A stretch of 64,000 nt of DNA, taken from the NCBI GenBank assembly GCA_910588955.1, contig CAJURQ010000015.1, positions 1-64,000 of the forward strand, written 5' to 3'. Source of the DNA: an uncultured Lachnospiraceae bacterium. Lineage in GTDB: Bacteria > Bacillota > Clostridia > Lachnospirales > Lachnospiraceae. Below are positions 1 to 7,823 of the stretch, in pieces. Each line of letters opens with the position of its first letter. Within the stretch, counting starts at the first letter, position 1. The notes beneath the pieces are model-generated. The model worked only from the letters and a program-made list of their open reading frames with translations. It was not told where the DNA came from and ran no database searches. Both the position numbers and the translations under genes were made by a program.

Positions 1-9
1 TACACCAGA

Positions 10-55
10 GTAAATTCCTTCGGAATTAACTCCTGAAGAATGCTTCGCATTCTTC
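10..55 (-). repeat. Two tandem stem-loops in leader of a leftward transcript
   Basis: Two short hairpins lie side by side: stem AATTCC/GGAATT at 13-27 (imperfectly extended to 10-30), and a perfect 9-bp stem GAAGAATGC/GCATTCTTC at 35-55 with a TTC loop. They lie about 35-80 nt downstream of a good leftward promoter (92-120), so they would be in the 5' part of an RNA whose body is outside the window. The second stem resembles hairpins at 19332, 19705, 20266 and 24939. No U-tract follows, so they are not simple terminators. Confidence 0.6.
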
Positions 56-91
56 CATGCTGTGCCAGTACGTTACCGACGCAACAGACTT

Positions 92-120
92 ATACTAACA
101 CAAACGTTTCGCGTCGTCAA
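92..120 (-). promoter_or_regulatory. Strong leftward promoter
   Basis: On the minus strand, TTGACG (115-120) and TAGTAT (92-97) are separated by exactly 17 nt, close to the sigma-A consensus. No coding sequence follows inside the window. The transcript would run off the left end after passing the two hairpins at 10-55. Confidence 0.6.
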
Positions 121-174
121 CCCCTTTTTTTAATTTTACAAAACTTTTTTCTCTTCTGTAAATTTAAAAAATCG

Positions 175-209
175 GGAAAAAAAAGAAATCTCAATCTCTT
201 AAGATTCTT
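175..209 (-). terminator. Probable terminator of tRNA-Ser
   Basis: On the minus strand a stem AAGAATCT / AGATTTCTT (one bulge) is followed by a run of about ten U. It begins 7 nt after the 3' end of tRNA-Ser. The stem is A/T-rich, so confidence is moderate. Confidence 0.5.
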
Positions 210-215
210 TTTAAA

Positions 216-303
216 CGGAGAAAGAGGGATTTGAACCCTCGCGCCGCGTAAGCGACCTACACCCTTAGCAGGGGCGCCTCTTCAGCCTCTTGAGTATTTC
301 TCC
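216..303 (-). tRNA. tRNA-Ser (anticodon GCT)
   Basis: This is an 88-nt class II tRNA on the minus strand. The acceptor stem GGAGAAA (5' end at 303) pairs with TTTCTCC (217-223), with discriminator G at 216. The anticodon loop carries GCT, which reads AGC/AGU serine codons. A long variable arm and the T-arm motif GGTTCAAATCC are visible. A consensus promoter lies upstream at 362-390 and a U-tract hairpin downstream. Confidence 0.97.
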
Positions 304-361
304 ACAGTCTGAACTATTCCTCTACCAAATATATAGTTCCGCGTCTCCACAACGCAAAGTA

Positions 362-390
362 ATTATACATAAGGTCGTTTTGTTTGTCAA
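362..390 (-). promoter_or_regulatory. Consensus promoter of tRNA-Ser
   Basis: On the minus strand TTGACA (385-390), a 17-nt spacer and TATAAT (362-367) match the sigma-A consensus perfectly. The start site would be about 50 nt upstream of the mature tRNA 5' end. Confidence 0.85.
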
Positions 391-441
391 TGCCTTTTCA
401 CGGATTCCTTTTTAAATCCGCCTACAAATTTATATTCCCAA

Positions 442-993
442 TTATAACTTACAATATTCCCTGATTGCCGTTTCATATAAATTCTGTCCTGTCGAATCAA
501 TCACCACAGTCACCGGAAAATTTTCGACTTCAAGTCTGCGAATCGCCTCCGTCCCCAAGTCGTCATAGGCAATCACTTCCGACGCTTTGATGGAGCCGGC
601 AAGAAGCGCACCTGCGCCCCCTACCGCTACAAAATACACCGCACCGTTTCTGACAATCGCTTCCTTCACCTCATCGGAACGCTTCCCTTTGCCAATCATG
701 CCTGTCAAGCCCAGATCCAAAAGCGCCGGCGCGTACTTGTCCATCCGGCTTGCCGTGGTCGGACCCGCAGACCCGATCGGTCTGCCCTCTTTCGCCGGAG
801 ACGGTCCCATATAATAGATAACATTGTCCTTCATTTCCAAAGGCAGCGCCTCACCCTTTTCCAGAGCCTCGTACATTCTCTTATGCGCTGCGTCACGCGC
901 GGTGTAAATCGTGCCCGTCAAATACACATAATCTCCCGCACGCAGTTCCTTTGCCGTTTTCTTATTGATAGGCGCCGTTACATGCCGCTCCAT
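442..993 (-). CDS. Class I fumarate hydratase, beta subunit
   Basis: This 183-aa protein matches the C-terminal (beta) domain of Fe-S-dependent hydro-lyases, the class I fumarase/L-tartrate dehydratase family. With the alpha subunit it would interconvert fumarate and malate in the cytoplasm. Family features visible are the N-terminal stretch LRAGDYVYLTGTIYTARDAAHKRM, read as two adjacent segments, the GP-x-GRPIGSAGPTTASRMD region that binds substrate carboxylates, and the MIGKGKR motif. The start ATG has an AAAGGG ribosome site. It lies 219 nt downstream of the alpha gene. In two-subunit anaerobe enzymes alpha and beta are separate genes, as here. Tartrate as substrate cannot be excluded from sequence alone. 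Confidence 0.93.
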   Translation of the reverse strand: MERHVTAPINKKTAKELRAGDYVYLTGTIYTARDAAHKRMYEALEKGEALPLEMKDNVIYYMGPSPAKEGRPIGSAGPTTASRMDKYAPALLDLGLTGMIGKGKRSDEVKEAIVRNGAVYFVAVGGAGALLAGSIKASEVIAYDDLGTEAIRRLEVENFPVTVVIDSTGQNLYETAIREYCKL

Positions 994-1212
994 ATTGTCA
1001 GCCCTTTCTTTTTCTCAATTCGGTTTCCAACTACACTTCCAATCCCTGCACATACCGCTGCCAAAGCTGCTTCTAATTGCACCATCCTGCTATTCCTTCC
1101 AGGGGTCAAATGTATATATATTGTGTCTGCAAAAAAGAAAGCACCATATATATAGAAGAAACATATTCCACCATAACAGCCAACCGCAAAATCACCCGCA
1201 AAAAATCAGCTT

Positions 1213-2055
1213 CTACAGCACCCGCACCACATGCCTGTTCACATGACAGCAGATGTTGACCGCCACAGGCAGCCCCGCTATATGCGTGGGATAAGTTTCA
1301 ATATTAACCGCCAGCGCTGTTGTCGTACCGCCAAGACCTCCTGGTCCAATTCCGGTTTTGTTAATCTGAGAAAGCATTTCCTCCTCCAGCTCCCTGACAT
1401 AAAGAATCTCCGACCGCTCGTCCACAGACCTCGTCAGCGCGTGTTTCGCCATCAGCGCACACTTCTCAAAGGTGCCGCCAATTCCGACGCCAACCACCAT
1501 AGGCGGACAGGCGTTGGGACCCGCATCCCTGACCGCCGTCAGAATCGCGTCCTTCACTCCCTCCACACCGTCAGCCGGTTTCAGCATGAATACCCTGCTC
1601 ATGTTCTCACTGCCAAAGCCTTTCGGCGCTACCGTGATCTTAACCTGTTCCCCCGGAACAATTTCACTGTGTATGACCGCCGGGGTATTGTCCTTTGTAT
1701 TCTCACGAATCAGCGGATCACCAACCACGGACTTGCGCAGGTAGCCGCTCGTATAGCCCTGACGCACGCCCTCGTTGACTGCATCAGTCAGGTTTTTGCC
1801 TTCAAGGTGTGCATCCTGCCCTATTTCCAGAAATACCACCGCCATTCCCGTATCCTGACAGATCGGGATCATGTCCTTCCCTGCAATTTCTAAATTATCC
1901 TGCAGCTGCCCCAGAATCTGTTTCCCAAGCGGCGCTTCTTCCGTCCGCGCCGCGCACTTCATCGCCCGCTCCATATCCGCGGAGAGAAAGTGATTCGCTT
2001 CGATACACATTTCCTTGATATTCCGGGTAATCTCTTCCGTCGCTATCGTCCGCAT
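1213..2055 (-). CDS. Class I fumarate hydratase, alpha subunit
   Basis: This 280-aa protein matches the alpha domain of class I fumarases, which holds the oxygen-labile 4Fe-4S cluster. Cysteines are visible in PICQDTGMAVVF, in the NACPPMVVGVGIGG stretch and near FEKCALMAKHAL, in the order expected for cluster ligands. The glycine-rich GIGPGGLGGTTTALAV segment and the C-terminal HIAGLPVAVNICCH are family hallmarks. A GGAGG site precedes the ATG. The beta subunit follows downstream. It would supply malate/fumarate interconversion in a partial, probably reductive, TCA branch. Tartrate dehydratase is the alternative. Confidence 0.93.
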   Translation of the reverse strand: MRTIATEEITRNIKEMCIEANHFLSADMERAMKCAARTEEAPLGKQILGQLQDNLEIAGKDMIPICQDTGMAVVFLEIGQDAHLEGKNLTDAVNEGVRQGYTSGYLRKSVVGDPLIRENTKDNTPAVIHSEIVPGEQVKITVAPKGFGSENMSRVFMLKPADGVEGVKDAILTAVRDAGPNACPPMVVGVGIGGTFEKCALMAKHALTRSVDERSEILYVRELEEEMLSQINKTGIGPGGLGGTTTALAVNIETYPTHIAGLPVAVNICCHVNRHVVRVL

Positions 2056-2087
2056 GTTTCCTCCGTTTGTTCTATGTTCATACGTTC

Positions 2088-2236
2088 AACCCGCGCCCAT
2101 TCGCAAAACCGCGCCTACAGCGCTTCCCGCTGCTTCGCAGCTTCTTTTGCTCATGAGCGGGCGCTCCCTCAGAGCATCATCTTCCTGTCAAACTCGTGCA
2201 AGCACGGTTTGCCCATCAGAACTGCTCTGGTTGAAC
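2088..2236 (-). repeat. Multi-branched intergenic palindrome between HIT gene and fumarase
   Basis: An outer stem GTTCAACC / GGTTGAAC encloses about 130 nt containing several further perfect stems: CAAAC-CGTGC/GCACG-GTTTG, AGAGCA/TGCTCT, GCTGC/GCAGC and an AGCGC-CCGCT / AGCGG-GCGCT arm. No open frame with coding character and no U-tract were seen. It fills most of the 183-nt gap between the HIT stop and the fumarase alpha start. Confidence 0.55.
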
Positions 2237-2238
2237 TG

Positions 2239-2643
2239 TCAACCGACAATCTGCGCTCTCACTTCCTCAAGCTCTTCCGGTTCCACTTCCTGCGGTTTCC
2301 AGCCGATCTTCTGTCCGTCCGCGCTGTAACGGGGTATCAGGTGAAGGTGAAAATGAAACACGGTCTGTCCCGCGAGGTCGCCGTTGTTCTGCACAAGATT
2401 AAATCCCTCGCACCCAAGCTTTTCGCGCATCTTAATCACCATTCTTTTTGCCAGCTTCATCACCTCGCCGGCGCTCTCCTCGGGCAGCTCAAAGAGATCC
2501 GCATAGTGGTCTTTGGGCAGGATCAACGCATGACCTCTGGTCGCCGGACCCTGGTCGAGAATGACGCGAAACTTCTCGTCCTCATACAATGTCTTTGCCG
2601 GGATTTCCCCGTTTGCAATTTTACAAAAAATACAATTATCCAC
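2239..2643 (-). CDS. HIT family nucleotide-binding protein
   Basis: This is a histidine-triad protein of about 134 aa, the Hint/HinT type that hydrolyses or transfers nucleotides from phosphoramidate or adenylyl conjugates. The catalytic triad motif HFHLHLIPR is near the C terminus, and the N terminus has the family's DNCIFCKIANGEIPA zinc-site signature. I place the start at a GTG (2643) because a GGAGGA ribosome site sits 7 nt upstream and the resulting N terminus matches the usual HIT length. The frame is open further upstream, but that extension lacks a good ribosome site and looks non-native. Confidence 0.92.
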   Translation of the reverse strand: MDNCIFCKIANGEIPAKTLYEDEKFRVILDQGPATRGHALILPKDHYADLFELPEESAGEVMKLAKRMVIKMREKLGCEGFNLVQNNGDLAGQTVFHFHLHLIPRYSADGQKIGWKPQEVEPEELEEVRAQIVG

Positions 2644-2737
2644 TTTCCAGTCCTCCATTTCATAAAACGGTAACCATTCAGTCTCTTTATAATCTGCTGG
2701 CATCAAGCCATGCTAAATCACTTCACAATGGGACGGC

Positions 2738-3736
2738 TCAGCCTGCCCCGAACTGCAGCACCTGATCAAGGGACCGCAGCACCTTAAAATCACCCTTCAT
2801 TTTCATATCGCCTGCCATAAAGGACGTCTGAAAGCTTGTCCTCCCCGAAACGATATCCGCAAATGAAGCGCGGTCAAGCTGTATTTCCACATCTACACGC
2901 CCACCCTCCCCATAATGGCAGTCAAGACTCGCACCGTCTATCGCAATCATAAGCGGCGTCTTTTTCTCCTCGATCACTATCTTAAATCCCGCCGCAAATC
3001 CCGGCTGCGGCACAAAGTGCTGCCGGATCTCCTCCACAAATTCCGTGGTGTCTTCCTTCTCGCTGCTGCCCATCATATCGCGGAACAGACTCGCAAGCTC
3101 TTGGATATCCGCCTTCTGCCGCTGCACATAAGTATCATCCGCCACATACTGGGAAAGCTGTTCCGACTCCTGCGGCGTAAACTGGACGGTCTTGGTGATT
3201 GCCACCTTCTGCTTTACCGCCTGATTGCTCGCCGGCAGACAAGGCATTTTCTGATTGATCGTGCGGTAGAGATTCTCCGCATTTTTCTCAATAATCCTGA
3301 TATAATCCCCGTTTTCCTCCAGAAGAGACGTATCCGCAATGTAACCGCAGAGCCCACTGCACGGGAGTCCGCCGAGAATCTCCCACGCCGTGGCAAGATT
3401 TAATTTCCCCTCCTGCTCTCCGTAGGTGGTAGACATGACGATCGGACACATATAAATCCGACTGATTTTTTCTTTATCTCCGTAAAGCCAGCAGGCGTCC
3501 AGAAACAACTGCATGTAGCCGCCAATCCCATACCATTCCAGCGTCGTTGCGAGAATCACGCCGTCCGCGTTTTTCAAAGTCTGCGGCAGCGTAGGGATGC
3601 TGTTTTTCTGCTCGTAAAGATAGAAAACCTCCACCGTCACGCGAAGCTCCTCCAGCACCTCCTTCATCTTCTTTATCACAAACAGCGTGGGATCATCCAT
3701 AAGACCTCTGCCGCCATAATAAATATTGATCTGCAT
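2738..3736 (-). CDS. Flavodoxin-like / SCP2 domain fusion protein
   Basis: This 332-aa cytoplasmic protein has two parts. Residues 1 to about 165 look like a flavodoxin/NADPH-dependent FMN reductase fold: an IYYGGRG start, NADGVILATTLEWYGIGGYMQLFLD in the flavin-loop region and later MSTTYGEQEG. Residues about 225-332 look like an SCP2 sterol-carrier domain, with MIAIDGASLDCHYGEGG and FMAGDMKMKGDFKVL. A charged linker rich in Gln/Glu joins them. The family pairing suggests a flavin-dependent reductase whose hydrophobic substrate is held by the SCP2 pocket, but the reaction is unknown. An AAGGA site precedes the ATG. It follows rhomboid by 16 nt and is probably co-transcribed with it. Confidence 0.8.
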   Translation of the reverse strand: MQINIYYGGRGLMDDPTLFVIKKMKEVLEELRVTVEVFYLYEQKNSIPTLPQTLKNADGVILATTLEWYGIGGYMQLFLDACWLYGDKEKISRIYMCPIVMSTTYGEQEGKLNLATAWEILGGLPCSGLCGYIADTSLLEENGDYIRIIEKNAENLYRTINQKMPCLPASNQAVKQKVAITKTVQFTPQESEQLSQYVADDTYVQRQKADIQELASLFRDMMGSSEKEDTTEFVEEIRQHFVPQPGFAAGFKIVIEEKKTPLMIAIDGASLDCHYGEGGRVDVEIQLDRASFADIVSGRTSFQTSFMAGDMKMKGDFKVLRSLDQVLQFGAG

Positions 3737-3752
3737 AAGACTCTTTCCTTTC

Positions 3753-4799
3753 TCACCCGTGATCGGAAAACACCTTTATTTTCTTGCACGCCACGCTGAC
3801 AGCCGCCGTCGCAAAACCCATCAAAACGCCGCCCACATGAGCCGCGTTGTTCACTCCCGGGCTGGTAAACCCGCAGTAGAGCGAAAAGGCAATCGCAAAA
3901 GCCACCCTGCCCGCCGTCATGTACTCCAGCTTTCCCCGATGCGCCATAACCAGAAACAGCAGCGCGCCCTCCACGCCGAAAACCGCGCCGCTCGCACCCG
4001 CCGAACTGCCGTAGGCATTCGTGAAAAGCTCGTATCCCATAGAAAAAATATTTCCCGCAAGCCCGGAAAGCACATAGAGCGCCGTATAGGAAACCGCTCC
4101 CAGCCTGCGTTCCACAATCGCTCCCACATAATAGAGAACAATCATATTGCTGAAAAGGTGCTCCACATTCCAATGTAAAAACATGCTTGTAAACAGGCGG
4201 TACCATTCCCCCTGCCAAAGCGCCCTCAACTGAAATGCACCCTTATTATATAACAAATCTCCCGTAAATGTACATATCAGAAATATAATTACATTCAACG
4301 CAACCAGAATAATATTCACCCACGACAGCGCCCGCCAGTCCACCCTCTTTTTCGGCGCGGCTTTCTCTCCCGTCGCCGCTGCGCCCTCCCGTGCCAGCGA
4401 AAACAGAAACTCCTCCAGAATATCTTTCCAGCCGTAGAAATCCGCCGCCTGTGTTTCGTGGATCAGCAGCCGGTATTCCCGCGAATCAATCACCCAGCAA
4501 AAACCATCCCCTCCGCAAAGCTTTTTCGCCTTCTCCGTGTCCTCACTCAAAATAAGCGTCATCACATGGACTTCCCGCTCGCCTCTGTCGCGGAAAAACG
4601 CCTCGATCTGCTCTTTCAGATGGGTATACTGATCCGTTGAGATATAAAGTCCCTGCCTGTAGTCGATCACATGGAGCACCGTGATTCCCTGCACTTCCCT
4701 GCGGCAGTAGAAGTTAAACTCGGGCAGATTGGACGGTATCTTACCGTAGCCCTGCTCGAAGAACAGATTTTCCAGTCGATTCAGCGTTAAAATATCCAT
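3753..4799 (-). CDS. Rhomboid family intramembrane serine protease
   Basis: This 348-aa membrane protein has a soluble N-terminal domain of about 150 residues followed by a six-to-seven helix rhomboid core beginning near WVNIILVALNVIIFLICTF. The catalytic serine is in GASGAVFG (about Ser270) and the catalytic histidine in NNAAHVGG (about His321), the GxSG...H dyad of the family. HWNVEHLFSNM is the conserved L1/TM2 region. It should cleave transmembrane segments of membrane proteins; the substrate cannot be read from the sequence. The N-terminal cytosolic extension is common in Clostridia. No clear Shine-Dalgarno precedes the ATG, so the start is less certain than the function. Confidence 0.92.
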   Translation of the reverse strand: MDILTLNRLENLFFEQGYGKIPSNLPEFNFYCRREVQGITVLHVIDYRQGLYISTDQYTHLKEQIEAFFRDRGEREVHVMTLILSEDTEKAKKLCGGDGFCWVIDSREYRLLIHETQAADFYGWKDILEEFLFSLAREGAAATGEKAAPKKRVDWRALSWVNIILVALNVIIFLICTFTGDLLYNKGAFQLRALWQGEWYRLFTSMFLHWNVEHLFSNMIVLYYVGAIVERRLGAVSYTALYVLSGLAGNIFSMGYELFTNAYGSSAGASGAVFGVEGALLFLVMAHRGKLEYMTAGRVAFAIAFSLYCGFTSPGVNNAAHVGGVLMGFATAAVSVACKKIKVFSDHG

Positions 4800-4845
4800 G
4801 AGAAAAGAGTATCATGTTCGGTTGGGGATGTCAAACCGCCGTTGT

Positions 4846-5442
4846 CTAAAACAAACTCATCTGCCGATATCCGTCCGATTCACTCTTCTGTCTCCTCAGT
4901 TCCTCGAAATGCCTGTCCAGCAATTCTCTCGCCTCTGTCTCCGAGAACAGCCATTCCTCCATATCCGCCTTCCGGAGTATCAGCGGCATACGACTGTGTA
5001 TCCCGGTCATGCACCCTTCCGCCTCCCGGGTAAGTATGGTAAATCGATCCCCCTCCGAATCTTTATGGTAGATTCCCGCCAGATACAAAACATCTTCCGG
5101 CGCAAAAAACGCATACTTCTCCTTTTTCTTTGCACCGATATCCTTCCACTCGTAAAACTTACACGCCGGAACCAGACAGCGGCGCGCCTCAAAATCATAA
5201 CGGAACATGGGACGCTCTCTTACCGTTTCCGTTCTGGCATTAAAAATCAAAGTATGATTCCTCGCGGACGCATAGCCCCACTTAAGCACGTCCGCCACCA
5301 CACTGTCATGATCCGCCCGCAGCACTAACGCTGGCTCCGAAGGATGCACATCTCCCATTTTGGCGTTCTTCCGGTCGATTTTCCCGGCTATCCTCTCAAT
5401 CTCGCGCATTGTCTCGTCATCTATATAAAATCTTCCGCACAT
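4846..5442 (-). CDS. SRAP-domain protein (YedK/HMCES-like abasic-site shield)
   Basis: This 198-aa SOS-response-associated peptidase family protein has the mandatory N terminus MCGRFYIDD. Removal of Met exposes Cys2, which forms a thiazolidine crosslink with abasic sites in single-stranded DNA. Further family residues are visible in FNARTETV, KFYEWK (Glu) and TGIHSRMPLIL (His). I start at this Met rather than 14 codons upstream because Cys2 must become the N terminus. The gene follows dinB by 38 nt and completes the LexA-controlled operon, which links the shield to lesion bypass. Confidence 0.95.
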   Translation of the reverse strand: MCGRFYIDDETMREIERIAGKIDRKNAKMGDVHPSEPALVLRADHDSVVADVLKWGYASARNHTLIFNARTETVRERPMFRYDFEARRCLVPACKFYEWKDIGAKKKEKYAFFAPEDVLYLAGIYHKDSEGDRFTILTREAEGCMTGIHSRMPLILRKADMEEWLFSETEARELLDRHFEELRRQKSESDGYRQMSLF

Positions 5443-5480
5443 GGTTTCTCTCCGATTTTCCCTGACATTTACATGGAGCT

Positions 5481-6770
5481 TCACAAATCCCTGACATTTT
5501 CACCTTCCACGTCTATTCCTAATGTAACCCCGCTGCGCCTCTCTTTATTCAGCCCGCCGCTCATATGGGAGACATTTCCTTTCAGGAAGCTGGCACGGAA
5601 AATCGCATCCTCTCCGTATTTTTCACGAACCTTATCTACTGCCTTGTCCAATTTTTCCAGTTTGTCGCTTTTTTCCATGTCAAATATGCTGTACTGCCGC
5701 CCGGCATTCTCCTGCACCTTCGACGTATGAACCCCAAGCTGGCGAATCGGTGTTTTCCTGTCCCACAGCTTACCGAATACCCGGCATGCGGCTCCGTAGA
5801 TTTCTTCCGTGATATTTGTTGGAGAGTCCAACTGCATCTGCTTATTCATTCGCTGGAACTCACAAGTTGTCAGATGTACGCTGACCTCGCTGATCATCAC
5901 GCCGTCAGCCCTAAGTCTCGTGCCCACCGTCTCGCTTAAAGATAGCAGCAAATGCTTCGCATATTCCTCCGTCACAACGTCCACTGGAGCTGTCATGCTG
6001 TTTCCGTACCCTTTATTGGCTTCATGGGAGATCATGCCCGGGTCCAAGTCGGCGCCTCTCGCAAAACTTTGTATCGTCTGCCCATGCTTTTTTAGCAGAG
6101 AGCGGATCATTCCCTCGTCCGCCTGTGCCAGTTCCCCAATCGTCTGTATGCCGACCTTGTGCAGCTTTTCCACCGTTGCCCGTCCTGCCAAAAACAAATC
6201 AGAGACAGGGAGCTGCCACATTTTCTGCTCGATTTCTTCCGGAAACAGTGTGTGCACTTTATCCGGTTTGGAAAAGTCCCCCGCCATTTTGGACAAAAGG
6301 AAATTCGTCGAGATGCCGACATTCACCGTAAAGCCGAGTTCATCTCTGATCCTGTCCTTCAGCTCATACGCCAGATTCACCATCTGTCCCCGACCATACA
6401 GCTTTTCAAACCCTTCAAAAACCACCCACGCCTCGTCGATACTGTATTGGATCACATTATCGCTGTACTCTTTCAGTATGTTCATAAAGGCACGGGACGA
6501 TTTGACATATAAGCCGTAATCCGGCGGCACGATCACCAGTCCCGGACATTTTCTCTGCGCAGCTACAATGGGTTCGCCTGTCTTTATGCCATACTTTTTT
6601 GCCGAAGTGCTCTTTGCCAAAACAATTCCGTGGCGTTTCTCCTGATCTCCGCCCACAATACTCGGTATCAGCCTGATATCCTCTTTCTCGCCCAGCACAT
6701 CCACCCGGTAGGCTGCAGTCCATGCGAGAAAGGCGCTGTTGACATCTATGTGAAATACATATCTGCTCAT
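5481..6770 (-). CDS. dinB: Y-family DNA polymerase (DinB/Pol IV-like)
   Basis: This translesion polymerase is 429 aa from the chosen start. Motifs in order are HIDVNSAFLAW (catalytic Asp and the aromatic/steric-gate region), KYGIKTGEPI, YSIDEAWV (catalytic Asp-Glu; usual form SIDE), NVGISTNFLLSKMA, then helix-hairpin-helix thumb IQTIGELAQ and a little-finger domain. The ATG at 6770 is 2 nt after the stop of the upstream small gene, which suggests translational coupling; the frame also has an ATG at 6797. It is the second gene of an SOS operon and would copy past damaged bases at low fidelity. Confidence 0.93.
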   Translation of the reverse strand: MSRYVFHIDVNSAFLAWTAAYRVDVLGEKEDIRLIPSIVGGDQEKRHGIVLAKSTSAKKYGIKTGEPIVAAQRKCPGLVIVPPDYGLYVKSSRAFMNILKEYSDNVIQYSIDEAWVVFEGFEKLYGRGQMVNLAYELKDRIRDELGFTVNVGISTNFLLSKMAGDFSKPDKVHTLFPEEIEQKMWQLPVSDLFLAGRATVEKLHKVGIQTIGELAQADEGMIRSLLKKHGQTIQSFARGADLDPGMISHEANKGYGNSMTAPVDVVTEEYAKHLLLSLSETVGTRLRADGVMISEVSVHLTTCEFQRMNKQMQLDSPTNITEEIYGAACRVFGKLWDRKTPIRQLGVHTSKVQENAGRQYSIFDMEKSDKLEKLDKAVDKVREKYGEDAIFRASFLKGNVSHMSGGLNKERRSGVTLGIDVEGENVRDL

Positions 6771-6772
6771 CC

Positions 6773-7072
6773 CTACAGGAATTGGAAGATACGCCATCGC
6801 TGGGTTTCGACATTGTACCTCACCTCTAAGGTTTTGCACATATCTCCCATTTTGGTCTTGCAGATAAACTGTTTCTCCCTGATGCCCACATACTTTTTTT
6901 CACCCCGTGACACGACCTGCTCAATCCGGTATCGCCTGATCTCATGTTCTTCTGTCTCAAGGCGGAACCATTGCGGCGTGATTCTGCCGTCCCGTTCTGT
7001 CAGCGACATCATCTGAATCGGAATACTGGTCTGCCCGTCAGACAGCATTCCCTCGTAAAGCCTCTCCTCCAT
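6773..7072 (-). CDS. Small SOS-operon protein upstream of dinB
   Basis: This 99-aa soluble, charged protein has no signal or membrane segment. I do not recognise a named domain. It occupies the position that YolD-like proteins hold before Y-family polymerases in Bacillus (family knowledge), and its pattern of short beta-like segments ending in VRYNVETQRWRIF would fit a small beta-barrel, but sequence similarity to YolD is not evident. The ATG at 7072 has a GGGAGG site 8 nt upstream; a GTG at 7081 is too close to that site. The promoter immediately upstream contains a LexA-type box, and the stop is 2 nt from the dinB start. Confidence 0.75.
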   Translation of the reverse strand: MEERLYEGMLSDGQTSIPIQMMSLTERDGRITPQWFRLETEEHEIRRYRIEQVVSRGEKKYVGIREKQFICKTKMGDMCKTLEVRYNVETQRWRIFQFL

Positions 7073-7092
7073 TCCCTTCACCTCCCCCCTGC

Positions 7093-7121
7093 CGATAAAT
7101 GTAATTTCATGTTATCAAACG
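7093..7121 (-). promoter_or_regulatory. SOS promoter core overlapping the LexA box
   Basis: On the minus strand TTTACA, a 17-nt spacer and TAACAT form a plausible sigma-A promoter about 40-60 nt upstream of the small SOS gene. The LexA-type box lies in the spacer. Exact hexamer edges are approximate. Confidence 0.5.
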
Positions 7122-7129
7122 TATGTTCT
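7116..7129 (-). promoter_or_regulatory. LexA (SOS) box
   Basis: The minus strand reads AGAACATACGTTTG, which fits the Gram-positive LexA/DinR consensus CGAACRNRYGTTYG at all but the outer position. It sits between the -35 and -10 of the promoter for the small protein-dinB-SRAP operon, where a repressor would block RNA polymerase. Confidence 0.82.
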
Positions 7130-7190
7130 CTTGTAAAGATGAAATATTTACCTGCACAATTATGGGAGTATGCGCAAATAGGGAGATTTA

Positions 7191-7823
7191 TTAATCATAC
7201 AAGGTTTCCCACGACTCCGCACCCATTGCCCGGAAACACATCTCTATCTGTTCCCTGTTATTCTTTTCTTCCGCAAGGCAGGGCAGCTCGTCCATCCCGA
7301 AATAGGCAAAGCCCGTCGTCTCGATATTGGGAGTGAACCCTCCGCCCGTCACCTCGCACTGCATGAATATTTTGCATACTTTGTAAGCGTAAATGGGCAA
7401 ATTGTGTTTTTCCCTGTCCTGAACCGCAATAATCCGTTTGACGGTAACGTCAAGCCCCGCCTCCTCTTTCACTTCCTTTATCGTATTTTCCATGACGGAA
7501 ACATTCACGTCCACCCAGCCGCCCGGCAATGCCCACGTGCCATTTGCCTCATGCACAAGCAGTATTTTCCCCCCGCTAAATATAGCCGCCCGGGTGTCTA
7601 TTTTAGGGGTCTGATATCCCACATCGCCGCAGAATAAATCTTTCACCTTTTCAAGTGGAATCTCGGTCTTATAGCTGAGCATTTCCGCCGAGATTTCTCG
7701 GATGCGCTCGTATCGCTCCAGCTCGTATTTATCTTTACAGTAAAACAATCCCGCCTGTGCCAGACTCTGAAGCTCGACCGCCCACTGCAGCCATTTTTCG
7801 TTTTTGTCCATCGTGCTATCCAT
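7191..7823 (-). CDS. Nudix hydrolase with Nudix_N domain
   Basis: This 210-aa soluble protein has an N-terminal helical segment of about 65 residues, of the type found N-terminal to hydrolases of X-linked nucleoside diphosphates, then a Nudix domain. The Nudix box is GGWVDVNVSVMENTIKEVKE followed by EAGL, with the metal-binding REXXEE-type core present as KEVKEE (Lys in place of the usual Arg). WALPGGW precedes it. The substrate could be a nucleoside diphosphate derivative such as ADP-ribose or a nucleotide sugar. The ATG follows the stop codon of the upstream gene directly (TAGATG), with GGAGG as ribosome site, so the two are translationally linked. Confidence 0.9.
   Translation of the reverse strand: MDSTMDKNEKWLQWAVELQSLAQAGLFYCKDKYELERYERIREISAEMLSYKTEIPLEKVKDLFCGDVGYQTPKIDTRAAIFSGGKILLVHEANGTWALPGGWVDVNVSVMENTIKEVKEEAGLDVTVKRIIAVQDREKHNLPIYAYKVCKIFMQCEVTGGGFTPNIETTGFAYFGMDELPCLAEEKNNREQIEMCFRAMGAESWETLYD

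Noticed and set aside
2083..2098. Possible second LexA box near fumarase
   Set aside because: The half-sites read GAAC-N4-GAAC in the same direction, not as a palindrome.
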